Positions 33,453 to 44,870 of a stretch of 64,000 nt of DNA are shown here, in pieces. Positions within the stretch are counted from its first letter, which is position 1. Every line of letters begins with the position of its first letter. Source of the stretch: Sesamum alatum (Eukaryota; Streptophyta; Magnoliopsida; Lamiales; Pedaliaceae); contig JACGWO010000011.1 of the NCBI GenBank assembly GCA_034509735.1, forward strand, positions 25,032,979-25,096,978, written 5' to 3'. The notes beneath the pieces are model-generated. The model was given only the letters and a program-made list of their open reading frames with translations, had not been told where the DNA came from and did not search any database. The position numbers and the translations under genes are program-made.

Positions 33453-36400
33453 TCATTGTTCGTCGTCACGTTGAAGTTGAACGTGCGGACAAGGTCTGTA
33501 GGGCTCCCCTCGCGTCCATAAATGCTTCAAATCACCTCTCTTATTTGCCAACGTTATCAGAGTGCCTGAATGGATTACAAAAGCGTTATGTAGCAGTGGT
33601 ATCAGAAAACGATCATGAAATAACGAAAAAAAAAAACTTCCATACTCAACTAGCGCAAGTTGAAAGAAAGCTAAGCTAACGATTCCCGGAGCATCGAACT
33701 TGTAGATTGTTGTATTATGGATAAATATGGCGACCTAAGATTTGATCTAATTACACACAAATATCTTTACAGAGGGGCTAGATGTTGGGTTCATATGAAA
33801 TTAGACCAAGCTCAAGGAGGATACTCGACCATTTAGAACAAATATTTTGCTTATCCGTAGGGAAATAACCAGTCATTCTATTCTTGTTTGAAGAAGTCGG
33901 TGCGTACCTAGTGTAAACGGAACGATGTAAAGCAAAGCTGGCTGGCCATGCCCATCCATCAGGTTCAGAGCCACGTATGTAACTAGAAGACCTGTGCAGA
34001 AGAAGTTGGAAACTCCCAAATTATCAACTGCTAATGCCATGTGTAGAAAAACAAACTAGAAAGTGTCTGTTTGAACAGTATGAAAACATTACAAATGCAT
34101 GTCCTCAGCAACATAATAGACTTTTAGGGGTTATTTTCCAGACCAGATAAAGGATTTGGACCCCCACATTAATTCCTAAGACAACTACATCGACTAATCC
34201 AAACATGTTTTCATTTTTCTCAAAAAAGAAACAGTCAACATACGTGTGAAAGTGAAAATGAAAAACGAAACTAGACAACACCGCTACTTATTCAAGAACC
34301 GGATATCAAACAAATTCCTAAAGGAGAATCTAAAAAAGCAACTGAAGTAGTGAAGATATGTGTTTCCCTTGGTTAAAAGATAGGCATTCGTTGGTGCCAT
34401 GCAGACGCTCAGACGTACATATAAAGTCAAATCATACCTAAACCATAAGCAAGCATTGCCCAAAGGAAATATCCAGCTCTGAGGCTTTTCTTAGCCAGCC
34501 AGTCATACCTGCAACCCACAGTCAACTAAAATCTGAATGCCACACCATCTAAACAGCATGATTTTGATATTATGCATACTCAAATCTACTTTGAAGCAGC
34601 AAAACGACCTCAACGAGGACAGACTATTAAGTTCTAAAAACATGCAAGCTTATAAGATTTCTTAAATAAGTATAGACAAACACCCCCTAACTTATTGATT
34701 TACGTCTACTTTTAGGGTAGCTGTTCAATGTTTGACTCAAACCTTAGGGAAAATGCTACTAGTAGGCCTGGTAAGATGATGTCGCCAAATCCAATTATAC
34801 TGTATCCGCCCCAAGGATCAAATAGTCGAGGAATTTTCAGTAGCATTGGAATGCCGTCTTCTCCGCTTCCATCGCCACGAGCTACCTACAAACATAACAG
34901 TAAACATGGTCATAAGGCATCAAGAACCATCAAAACCCAAATCATTCATATCTTGGTGCGTTGCAGGACTCAAACTTCTGCTTACCACTATCATCACACT
35001 CTTATGGAACCACCATTTCGACACAAAAACCCAAAATATGTCGTACGAGAATGCACAGCTGAGTAGAACTGTTCCCACCTGAAATAAATGCGCCATCACA
35101 ATATCCGGGAGTAAGCATTTTAATTTTGCTGCGTGTGTGTGAGGGGGGGGGGGGGGGGGGGAGGGTAGGGTAGGGTTGTATGACATGAGTTCTGACAACC
35201 ACCTTTAGGTTTGGTACTCGTACTATCTGGAGAACAGTGATTATCAGTGCAATGCCCTGTTACAGAGGTAGACTAAGTAAGGATTAAGGATCCATCCATC
35301 AAACAAGAAGTTCAGATCAATATTGAAAACGAGTCGAACTTTTGGTGCTCCTGTTCAAATGAGATGAAGGAAATAGAAGATAGCATTCCAGAGTACATAC
35401 AATAAATGCAATTCAGTCTATGCAGTAACATTGGTGTCCGTCTGTTTTAGTAGTTGTTCGTCTAAGACCTTTAATTTCCAAGGCACCGTTATCACTCATT
35501 TACCTTTAATTTCCAAGGCACCCTTATCAGTCATTGAAATTTAATTCGTTCAAGGAAAAGAACATTGATCTTCGTGCTTTAAAAACGGAAGCTGGACTTG
35601 GCGTAAAATGGTGTTGGAACAGAGGGCAAACTTGTCTTCAATCATTATTCTGAAACAAACTAGATATGAAGAGAGAAAATGTTGTTCTTACAAGAATATC
35701 TTGACCAATCCAAGCGAAAGAGACACTTCGGTAAACTGCCCATAAAACAGCAAACACTATGCAGAACGGAGATACAGCTACGGTCAGATATGAGACAGCT
35801 CCTAGAAAAGGTACTTTAACAAATGACTCTGCAGCATGTTCAAACCATCTGAAACTATATCCAAAACAGGAAGTCAATGTTTCAAGAAAAATAAACATTA
35901 TTGTGAACTTTATCAAGAAAACTACAAGTTATATCCCCTGTGCTCCAGAAGCAAAAAGTGCGCACGCATGCGCGCACAAAAATGTATACATACCATGATA
36001 ACAAAGCCACTAGACAAGTTTGTAAACCCTGCAGTGCAATAAGAGAGAAGAATCAGCATTCAGTTAAAAGTTAGGGTAAAATGCAATGGGCACCCCTGTG
36101 GTTTGACGTAATTACAAATACCCCTTATTGTTTGAAAAATTACAATAGCCCGCTGAAATTAGTGGCCTTCTAACAATTACCCCCATGTGACAACTCATTG
36201 TAGGGGTATCTGTTCTGAAACAACGAGGGGGTATTTGTAATTATGTCAAACCTCAAGGGAGCTTGTTGTAATTTATCCTAAAAGTTAAAACTCATATGCA
36301 GGTGTCTAGCTTCCCATTAATTAATCACCGTTTCGTTTGACATATATGTAGCTGAGTCCGATGCAAAATAATACCCATTCAGAAGGAAAAATTATCAGTA

Positions 36401-38563
36401 AACCAGTACAACAAGACTCATGCGTTAGAAACAATTGCAGTTCATTTATAACGTAACTCAAGTAACAAACGTCTCTCTTTCTTTCACAATCTTGGTTACA
36501 ATATCTATACAGAATAGGCAAGCACATAGTTTAAGTGAATCTCCATGTACAAATGTAAAAGCTCTCTGTTGGTAAAAATACAGCAGGCAGAGAACTTGAG
36601 TGGCAGAAATGATGTCTTACCTCTACACCACCTAGGCAAAACACAACCACGAGAATCTCAATGAACCAGTAAGACATCAACTTGTAGAGCATAACCAAGA
36701 AACATGACGCAAACACAACAAAGAAAATAGCCGACGTTGTGTTGATGTCCACGACGCCACCGTAACCATAAGTATCCGTAGTTAGGTATTCATCACAACC
36801 ATCCTGCTAGGTTAACATTAAATATTAGTCGCCTTAAGAAACCCCCTATTTTATCTAAATTTTATCAAAAAGCAGAAGATTATTAGTAAATGCTCCCCTT
36901 TTTTACCTTCAAGAGCTTGTCTTGCTCAATAGCTGCTTCTCTTGCACTCCATGCGGACCAATAAGATGCACATAGGATGGTACCAACGGCGATTAGCCAT
37001 AAAAACACTTCAGCAACATCAACCAGCGGCCGCTTCGGAGAGTAAATCTGAATGGAAACTGAAAATAAAAGGCAAGCTCGTGAATCAAATAGAAATAGCT
37101 ACAAAGAGTTATTTGATCTCTAATGATAAAAACCTTTTGCGCTGGGGCTTACCATGTGAACTGTTCCCCATGCTTCGTTTCAAGGCTGCACCAGCATCTT
37201 GCGGGAGCATGACAACAGGTATGCCAATATCTACATCAGTTTCATTTGCTTCACAAACCATCTTGAAGAGTTCTGAGAATTACCCCGTCAAGATGCAACC
37301 ATGTAAAATCAACAAGCGGAAATTATTTAATATCAAAATCTGTATAAAGATTGCCATTACCATGATAATAATGGTCTATAGTTGGATAAGGGGATTTACA
37401 GGTCATGTCTGTATATGTGTTAATTAGTGAATTGCATGTGTTTGGATAGTCGAACGATGTTCAGGAAACAGGGTATTGACATGATTCCTAGCTTTTAAAA
37501 GAACCATTACACCATTGATGGTGAACAGAGACCTGTCTGGTTGTTTATGATGAGTAGAGCTGAAGCTCCAGCAGCTTCTGCAACATTTCCTTTGGTAACA
37601 AAACTACAATTTCCACGGTGCACCAAGATAGCCTCGCCTGTCAGCTATAGAACAGCAAAGCAGCTGAATAATGAGCCAAGATATACAATTACGACTCTTA
37701 AAAAGCTACCACAGAGACGTCACGGTTTGCACGTTTGAGGACATGTAGTCAGGACAGTTAGAAATACAGTCAGCGGAGAAGACAAAAAACCTTATTCTTT
37801 GGTTTACTACAACAATCAGGGGGGTCTGCAAGAGCAACTTTCGTCTGGTTTGCACGCTTCTCTTTCGATTCCAAGGTCTGACCAAATCGAGCACCAATAC
37901 CCACAAACTCCATTGCTTCTTCTCCGTCTATCCAAATCGGTACTTTAACCTATCGAGCAGTAATGAACTGTAAGCCTTCAGCTCAATACATACATGGAAA
38001 TTGAAAATTCTTTATCACATCCATTGATCAGATGCACTAATCTATCAATGAAATTGCATTATATCCCTAATACTGTCAGCTTTTCCTCGAGCCACGGCAA
38101 TACTCGACAGATCAAACACAAACTCAAAATCATAACAATAGCAAGATTATACCATAGTTTGTTGGACAAAAGAGTGAATCTCAGATATAAAGCACAATAA
38201 AAACAACACGAACACATTACACTACAACCTTCAAGAATGCTTCCTAAGCAACCAAAACACACACTCGCACACACTAGCATTATACGTACTGTTCGTTCAG
38301 CAGCACCAAGATCAACAAGAAAAATTTCCAAATTATTATAAAATATAAATACATACTAAAAGGGATTAAAAGATGCTAGAGAGATAGAGAGAGAGGAGAG
38401 AGAGGATCTTTATTATTACCAAGACAAAATTGTTATCACAACCAGGTCTCTTGGGAGCAACATCATCTTGGTGAACTATGTCGCCTGCAAACACCACAGA
38501 ACTGCACAACAACACAGCAAGAGCAGATAAAGAACAGTAGAGAGCTGTGCTCTTCAACTCCAT
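33453..38563 (-). CDS. SPPL: Signal peptide peptidase-like intramembrane aspartic protease with PA domain
   Basis: Fourteen exons on the minus strand: 38563-38420, 37949-37791, 37644-37533, 37272-37153, 37058-36907, 36803-36621, 36028-35994, 35854-35692, 35256-35203, 35078-34986, 34885-34743, 34508-34438, 33991-33908, 33565-33453. GT/AG holds at each junction and the frame closes at TGA (541 aa). Residues 1-26 are a signal peptide. A protease-associated (PA) domain follows in the lumenal part (about 85-175, with [15 protein letters not shown]). Nine or so hydrophobic segments follow. The A22B catalytic motifs are SYDIFW (Asp387), GFGDIILPG (Asp440) and QPALL (494-496). It would cleave type II membrane proteins inside endosomal/vacuolar membranes. 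This matches the Arabidopsis SPPL3-5 subgroup in size and order. The start was chosen for the signal peptide. Confidence 0.94.
35143..35161 (+). repeat. 19-G homopolymer in an SPPL intron
   Basis: An unbroken G run followed by AGGGTAGGGTAGGG lies in the 124-base intron between exons 9 and 10. In the transcript it is a C-rich tract about 40 bases after the donor. The plus strand could form a G-quadruplex. Confidence 0.9.
36074..36278. mobile_element. Mutator-type MITE in SPPL intron 6
   Basis: Starts GGGTAAAATGCAATGGGC and ends TTGTAATTTATCC. The arms pair through GTAATTACAAATACCCC and GGGGGTATTTGTAATTA. TAAAAGTTA flanks both ends (36065-36073, 36079-36087 by direct reading), a perfect 9-base target duplication. 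The insertion is about 50 bases upstream of exon 7 in transcript order and leaves all splice sites intact. The right half also occurs at 1-64. Confidence 0.85.
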
Positions 38564-38909
38564 CAGAAACAGTGAGGAAATATCTGAGCTTGAAGATCAG
38601 AATATTTGTTCAAAAAATGGGAGAGATTCTCTTTTCATTCTCTCTCGAATCCTATCTTTGGGAGAGATTATTATTGAGATATGAACTTTGAGACAGCGAG
38701 CAGCAGAAGAATTGAGATGCGTACGAAAAAACCAAAAAAATAAAAAAAAAAAATGATTAAGGGACTGTTTGGCTTTCAATTATTTACACTTTTTCCCTAC
38801 GTTGTATCGCGACAAGTACACGGTGTTGTGGTAACTGTTGGACGGGTGTTCACTTATTTCAGTTAAATAAGTCTTCGGCCATCGCGCAAGTGGAGCGTGC
38901 ACGAAACGC
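38564..38909 (-). promoter_or_regulatory. 5' leader and promoter side of the SPPL gene
   Basis: The leader before the start codon (38564-38700) contains CT/GA-rich tracts. A long T/A run at 38730-38755 and TTATTTACACTTTTTCCC follow. No clear TATA box could be assigned. The promoter is short: a LINE insertion begins at 38926. Confidence 0.4.
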
Positions 38910-38925
38910 GATCAAGGGGATTTTC

Positions 38926-40520
38926 TTTTTTTCTTTGGGAAAAAGGTTAATTTCATTGATAAAAAGCATAATATACATCAACCGTAGGGCTAGGGGTGGC
39001 AATTCAACCAGGAATTTGAAGACGGGGCGGGTAACGGGTCTTAAGAATTAGGACCCAACCGGGTCGGGGGCGGATCCCGGGTCCTTAAGGACCCGCCCTG
39101 TTTAGATATATATATATATATATATATTTTATTTTATTATGATAAAATAAACACTAACAAAATATTGTATCATTTAATTTATTTATTGTTAGGTACATAT
39201 TCAATAGTTGATAAATTGAAAAATTATCCCACAATACTTAACGATGAGAAAGACGAAAAAGTTGTTACTAATGTCTAATAAATAATTCAATATGAATTGT
39301 TTGAATTGTTCTATTATGAATAATTTTTTTTGTACTTGAAATTCTTTTTCGACTTGAATTTGAGTTAGATCATGAACAAATAATTTTATTTGTAATTGAT
39401 ATATTAAGTTTTAATTTTTTTTAATTTATAGAACAAATAAAAAAATAAAAGAATTTAAAAAAATCGGGTCTGCCGGGTTAGACCCGCCCCGGCGAGTTTT
39501 GGGGCGGGGCGGGTCCCGGTTGAAAAATAACCGGGGCGGGGCGAGTCCCGGGTCCACCCAAACCTGCCCCGTTGCCACCCCTACGTAAGGCTCTTCCGCC
39601 CTCATTCCTCACCATGGAATTTTTCAAATTCTAAATAGTGCAGCAGATTGCAAACTCATTTGTCCACTACCTTTTTTTTTTTTTTTTTTATAATAAGCGA
39701 TAAATTATTAATTTAAAAATACAATAATATTTCTAAAACAACCAACACAACCGTAAAGCATTTCTTCGCATATATAGTCACACTGAAAAAATAGATGTTC
39801 ATGCGTCTCAATAACTTGGCCATCACAAAGAACCGGGAATTGCACCGTCCCTTGAATCCAAGGTTTATCACCTGTTGACAATTTCTAAAGTATGGCCAAC
39901 CATAAGATGAATATGTTCCGAGCGATTTTAAATGGACCTCGTAGCAACGACACTCAACTCACTTTGTCCGCAGGTGGCTGGAAGACGGCATAGCCTGCTT
40001 TCGTAGAGTATCTCCTTCACGCCTCCTTCCAAAGCACCTAATCCCTGCCACCATGAATGGCAAGTAGGTCGACATCCCCAGTTAGCCCCGCAGGCCATCG
40101 CCGCCCCTCTTGCATCCATAGGAATTCCAATCGTTTGCGGAGCTATCAGGAGACGCTGAATCAGTGGCCCTCTAGGAAGCCACGGGTCAGGCCACAACCA
40201 AAACAATTCCCTGTCCCCAACCCCGTACTCCACCTCCGTGTTCGAAGTCGAACCAGCTTCCTCCAATCCCACGAGCACGTTTGTTCACTGCCGTCCATAT
40301 CGATTTGTTTGGCAGTCGATAATGCATAATCCTTGGACCCATATGGATGCACTATCCAGCTTAAAAACCTCCCAAAAGTTTGTTGCTGCAACACTACGAA
40401 TGCCCCATCCTCCTTCCTCCTTGCTAAGGCAGAGTTGTCACCATGCAACCTTTGTCGTGCCCAAAGATGAATTGCCTTGCCACTAGAACCTCCTAAATCT
40501 TTTCTCAATCTCCTTGACAA
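38926..40520 (-). mobile_element. L1-type LINE remnant with 16-base target duplication
   Basis: GATCAAGGGGATTTTC is repeated exactly at 38910-38925 and 40521-40536. Between lies minus-strand L1-type sequence: frames 40510-40160 and 40278-39928 encode WARQRLHGDNSAL, GVGDRELFWLWPDPWLPRG and similar from the region after the RT of plant LINEs. The 3' end carries T-rich tails (as seen on the plus strand) at 38926-38938 and again at 39671-39690, preceded by ATCAATGAAATTAA-type 3' UTR sequence. The element is 5'-truncated and frame-broken. Confidence 0.8.
38991..39583. mobile_element. hAT-type MITE nested in the LINE
   Basis: TAGGGGTGGCAA at the left faces TTGCCACCCCTA at the right, a perfect 12-base terminal inverted repeat. 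The flanks CGTAGGGC (38983-38990) and CGTAAGGC (39584-39591) match in 7 of 8 bases, the target duplication size of hAT elements. Subterminal CCCGGGTC/GACCCGG-rich arms surround an AT-rich middle with an (AT) run at 39106-39126. No transposase. Confidence 0.9.
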
Positions 40521-40799
40521 GATCAAGGGGATTTTCAATTTTCTTTTTCTTTGTTTTTTTGGGTAACTTTATATCCACTTTGCTATACAATTCCTATTAA
40601 AGGTAAAAATAAAAAAAAATAAAAACTAAAAAAATTACATTCTTTAAGGCTGCATTTATTTTGATTATTCAATTAAATGAATGATAAGATAAATGTGAAT
40701 TAGATTTATAATTAAAAAAAGTCCTGAATTAATGGTATTGTTTATTTTGTGGGATTTTTTTTTGCTGATTAGATTGCATACTTTGTTTATTTTCGATAA

Positions 40800-41080
40800 A
40801 TTACACTTATAGTCCTTTTACTTTTGGCCAATCTTGATTTTGGTTTCTAAATTTTTTGATACACAATTTTAGTTCCAAATCTTTATAAATTGTTACAATT
40901 TGGTTCCTAAATTTTCGATGCAGGAATTTGGTCTAAATTTATAAATTATTACAATTTTGATGATTGGACCAAAATCATAAGAATTTGAAAAGATTAGAGA
41001 CAAAAATCGTATCTCGAAAAAATTAGGGACCAAAATTGATTTTGGCCCAAAGTATAGGAACCAAAATTGTGATTACCTTA
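40800..41080. mobile_element. Foldback MITE
   Basis: The left half (TTTTACTTTTGGCC, TTGATTTTGGTT) is complementary to the right half (CCAAAATTGATTTTGGCCC, GGAACCAAAATTGTGATTA). The centre is a smaller palindrome around TTTATAAATTATTACAA. No clear target duplication. Confidence 0.6.
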
Positions 41081-42036
41081 TTTTTATTTTTATTTTTATT
41101 TTTCCATTTCTTTTGTTCCTTTTTAACATATGAGATGAAAATTATTGCGTGAAAATATCAGTGAGAAAACTTTAACTTTAGAGTCGTCTGTACATGAATT
41201 TGTACTTGATTTTATTTAATTCAATAGAATGATATAGAAATAGCATTTTTTTTTTTTGTTAAAACTAAATTATGCATGAATAAAACAGAAAAAAGTTTAC
41301 AAGATGCAGTAGGTGAGATTTTTTTTTCGGTATCCAAATTAGATTTTATCGAGCTGAACCAATTATTTTATAAGTGAATAATATTTGTTATGTAATTAAT
41401 CACTCTCTGATGGTGTAGGAATTTAACCAAAGGATCAAGATATAATTTCTCGAAAGAGTGCTATGAAATTATCGAAGTGCCCATGCCGGTTCACGGTTAT
41501 ATCCACTAAGCTAGTGGGGTTAGTGGGCGGTTGGGGGGAGGGATTGTCTTTACGCCCCCATTTTCTAGTATATATATAGCCCTTAACTTATTGTAGTGGC
41601 ATATATGATGGGTTTTTGTTAATAGGATAATGGTTTTACCAGAAATATGAATATAATGTTTGGTTATTTGATGGAATATGATTTTGTACCATCACTCTCC
41701 TTAAAAATTATACATCAGTAATATAGTAAGGGTATTATATTTAGTATATAATTTTGTCAGATTGGATTTAGACTAGAATTTTATCTCGGATCTTCTATTA
41801 CATGAAAAATGTTACAGACCGTCTCTTTATGGTTTTGTTTTCAATTTTCATTCTTTGAAACAGTAAGTAAAATCATATTTGTTTACTCATATTGAAAGTA
41901 TATTGATTTAATATTACAGTCTAATATTGTAGTGATTGCCAGGATATATTGCTAATTTGTAACAACAATTAGTCTAAAATGTGGATGTCAATACGTGGTG
42001 AATCTTTAGATTAAATAGAGTATAAATGAAGAGAAT
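41081..42036. other. AT-rich intergenic DNA
   Basis: No gene or paired repeat recognised. It contains T-runs at 41248-41259 and 41322-41329. Confidence 0.4.
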
Positions 42037-43098
42037 TGATGTATCCCACATAGGAATATGATTGGAAAATTTTGGGCCTTGATGTCTATATAAGGTGGAT
42101 GTGGGGCGAGTGTTTTCACACTCATTCTTGTCCCACAATGGAAGTTTATACACTATATAAACTCCTTATATTAAGTTTAAGGTTCAAAAAATATTTGAAG
42201 TGTTATGGAGATTAGAGTGAATATGGGATTGCCCCATACATGCCGTCACTTGCCTGTCCTACTTCGGCTCTGATGGATGTTAGAGCGAATGTTTCAGTAT
42301 ACATCCTTTTGCAGCAAAATCATTTGAATTTATCTAGAAAATTTTGTTTTCATTTATGACAGTCAAAGTTTTCTAAATCGGTTATAATTTATTTTAAAAA
42401 TCAATATTTTTTCAAAACTGTTTAAAAATCAGATTTTATTTGATTGTTTTAATGCTCGAATAAATTGTGTTTTGATGGCTGCTTACTACGGTATCTTGTT
42501 TAATACTGGATTTATGGCTCTGTAATGGTGGTGCTGCTGGCCTTGCCTATAAAAGGCTGATGGTCCTCATTCTTCAAACACATAACTCACAACCTGAAAA
42601 ATCTGGAGCTCTCAAAATTCTCTCTAAGTTTTTCCTCTTTGGTTTCGGATTTTTCTCCAAAATCCGAGATCGGTTTTTCCTCCAAAATTTGAGATCGATT
42701 TTTCCTCCAAACTTTGAGATCGATTCTTTAGTTTCTATAGGCACCGAGTATTGTACGAAGTGTTCTTCAGTAAAGTACAACACTGTAAGAATGAGAATCG
42801 TCTTATCCTGAAATAAGTTCGTTAGTACTTGGTGCACAAGTATAAGGGACACATAATTTGCTCAAGGCAAATAGAAGCAATTATGTGATTCAGTTGGTTT
42901 TTATGCTTTGGACTGAGAGTTGTTGGGATACAACTCTCTTGTAAGTTTTCAATTTATATTTCTGTCATAACAACATATCTAACTGATTTATTGTTTGTTC
43001 CAACGTGTTTGTATTGCAAATTTGGTTTCCAAAGTTTGTTAAAATCTTATTGTATTTTCAAAATTGTACTACGATTGCTTGAAATATTTTTTCCAACA
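42037..43098 (+). mobile_element. Copia-like solo LTR, plus orientation
   Basis: Starts TGATGTATCCCACATAGG and ends TTTTCCAACA. TATAAAAGG at 42548 is followed by CTCACAACCTGAAAAATCTG, a layout seen in plant Ty1/copia LTRs. A relative in the opposite orientation is at 46677-47735. No primer-binding site or internal region is attached, and the flanking five bases do not match, so it is an old solo LTR or truncated end. Confidence 0.65.
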
Positions 43099-43169
43099 AA
43101 TATCAAACACAATTTTATGAATTAATCCAGACATACTTTCATTCATACAAAAACTTGTACAAATTTAAA

Positions 43170-44160
43170 GGAAAAATGCAAGCTACCCCCTGTGATATTG
43201 GAAATGAGCAAATTATTCCCCTGTGAAAGAAAAAAGAATACCAAATTACGCCCCTCTATTTTTAAAATTGAAGCAATTTACCCCTTTAGAGGGGAGTGTG
43301 TAGTGCACTCGCCCCAATTGCAATTGTGCATGATTTTTTAAGAATAAAATATTATTTTTATATAATATTATATATAATGTATTAATAATTACATACTTAT
43401 TAAAAAGTATAAATACTATCATTTTATTTGAAAAGATATATAATATTTTTAATAAAATATATATTTTTATTCAAAAAAACAAAAAACAAAACCCTTGACC
43501 TTCCCCGGGCACAACTGCCCCATCCAGTCCACTGCCATCGTCGCCCTCCACCCCCCCGGACTTCACTTGCGCCACCACGTCAGCCCGAGCCCCCGTCGCC
43601 ACCCCTCGTCTTTGCCCCCTCCTCCGCATCTTAGATCTTGCCTCGATGTCGGCCACCCCCCCCCCCTCCTCAAAATTAGTCGCCACTCCTCTCTTCCCCC
43701 GCCCCTTTCACTCTTCGTCGCGCTCAAACCACCACTCTCCGTTGTTGCACCTCCCTCCCCCGTCCTTCTCTCTCTTTTATATATATATATATATATATAT
43801 AACTATAATTATATATAAATATATTACATATAATATATTTTAAATTAATATTTGTATAAATATGTATCATGTAAATTTACAAATTTAAATCTAGACCGCT
43901 GATTTGAATTAAGTAAGACCTGCGTCATTGATCTACTAGTAAAATTTGAACTTTAGATTTAAATCAGACACAATGCTTGTCAAATAATATTGTAAATATA
44001 AAATTAAAAAAATCAAGTAAAAGACAAATGTATTACATGAAACGCGTTAGGAGGGTAAATTGCTCTATTTTTATAAACACATGGGAATAATTTGGTATAT
44101 TTTTTTCACATAAAATTATTTACTCATTTTCAATACCAAAAAAATAATTTGCTTTAAACC
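43170..44160. mobile_element. Foldback family C, large member with CT-rich core
   Basis: Left end GGAAAAATGCAAGCTACCCC and GTGATATTGGAAATGAGCAA face right end GCTTTAAACC with TCATTTTCAATACC. Inside are AT-rich arms (43325-43475 and 43778-44035) and a C/T-rich GC core (43495-43775) with an (AT) run at 43777-43802. This is the same plan as 18978-20378, with the core in the opposite strand sense. No transposase. Confidence 0.65.
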
Positions 44161-44582
44161 AAAAAATTAAAAACACATTCTTTCTCTGAAAACTGAAAAT
44201 GAAAACAGAATGAGCCAATGACGATTTATGTATTAAAATCAAATTATTTGATATCTGGTTGTTAGTGGGGAGAGATAAAAGGCAAAGGCGCGTGTACATG
44301 AAAGGAGGGTACTGGGAACCGGGAACCGGATGGTCCTGTAATTTATTTCCGTATTTTGTCCGTACAGATAAGGCAAGGCGGGGCCTTATTATTTAATTAA
44401 ATAAGTTCCCATTAATGCGCTCTCAGATTCAGTAACTCGTGCGGGTGTGATTCCGCAAATTCAGTCCCACCCTACACACCATGCATCTCCAATTTTATTG
44501 GTCGATGACCAAAAGTCAACTACTTTTTTCCCATGCTTTTCTTTTTCTTTTCTTCTTTTTCGTTCCTTCTTGACTAACTAAT
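44161..44582. other. Intergenic spacer
   Basis: Somewhat GC-richer than its surroundings, with GGGAACCGGGAACCGG at 44312-44327. No gene or repeat pair recognised. Confidence 0.35.
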
Positions 44583-44870
44583 CGTTGTGACACGTAATTT
44601 TTGCGTGTATATAGTAAATAATTTTTTATATTTTAAAATATATTATAAATAAAAGTAAAATATATGAATCAATACATCATATTAAAAAAAATAAGAAAAT
44701 AAAGAAAAAAATAATTTATCAATTAATATAAAATTTGAAAAGTTGAATAAAGTAATTATCGTATCAGTTGAGGTATTTTTGGCATTATAAAAAAATGATG
44801 AGGGGTGTCATTAACCGTCATTTGTGAGTAAAAAAATAATTTCTTTTATATAATTAATATAGATAATATA
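44583..44870. repeat. Dispersed repeat, copy 2 of 2
   Basis: Same order and orientation as 12225-12510, from GTGACACGT to TTTCTTTTATATAATTAATA, with substitutions and small indels spread along it. The next 250 bases show foldback-like ATTACACAAA motifs but no convincing pair. Confidence 0.65.

Noticed and set aside
34728..35082. Plus-strand frames opposite the SPPL exons
   Set aside because: Antisense shadows of exons 10 and 11 of the SPPL gene, whose splice sites and catalytic motifs are on the minus strand.
43428..43843. Proline-rich open frames in the 43.5-kb GC core
   Set aside because: Same low-complexity origin, ending in an (AT) repeat translated as IYIYIY. No start context or conserved domain.
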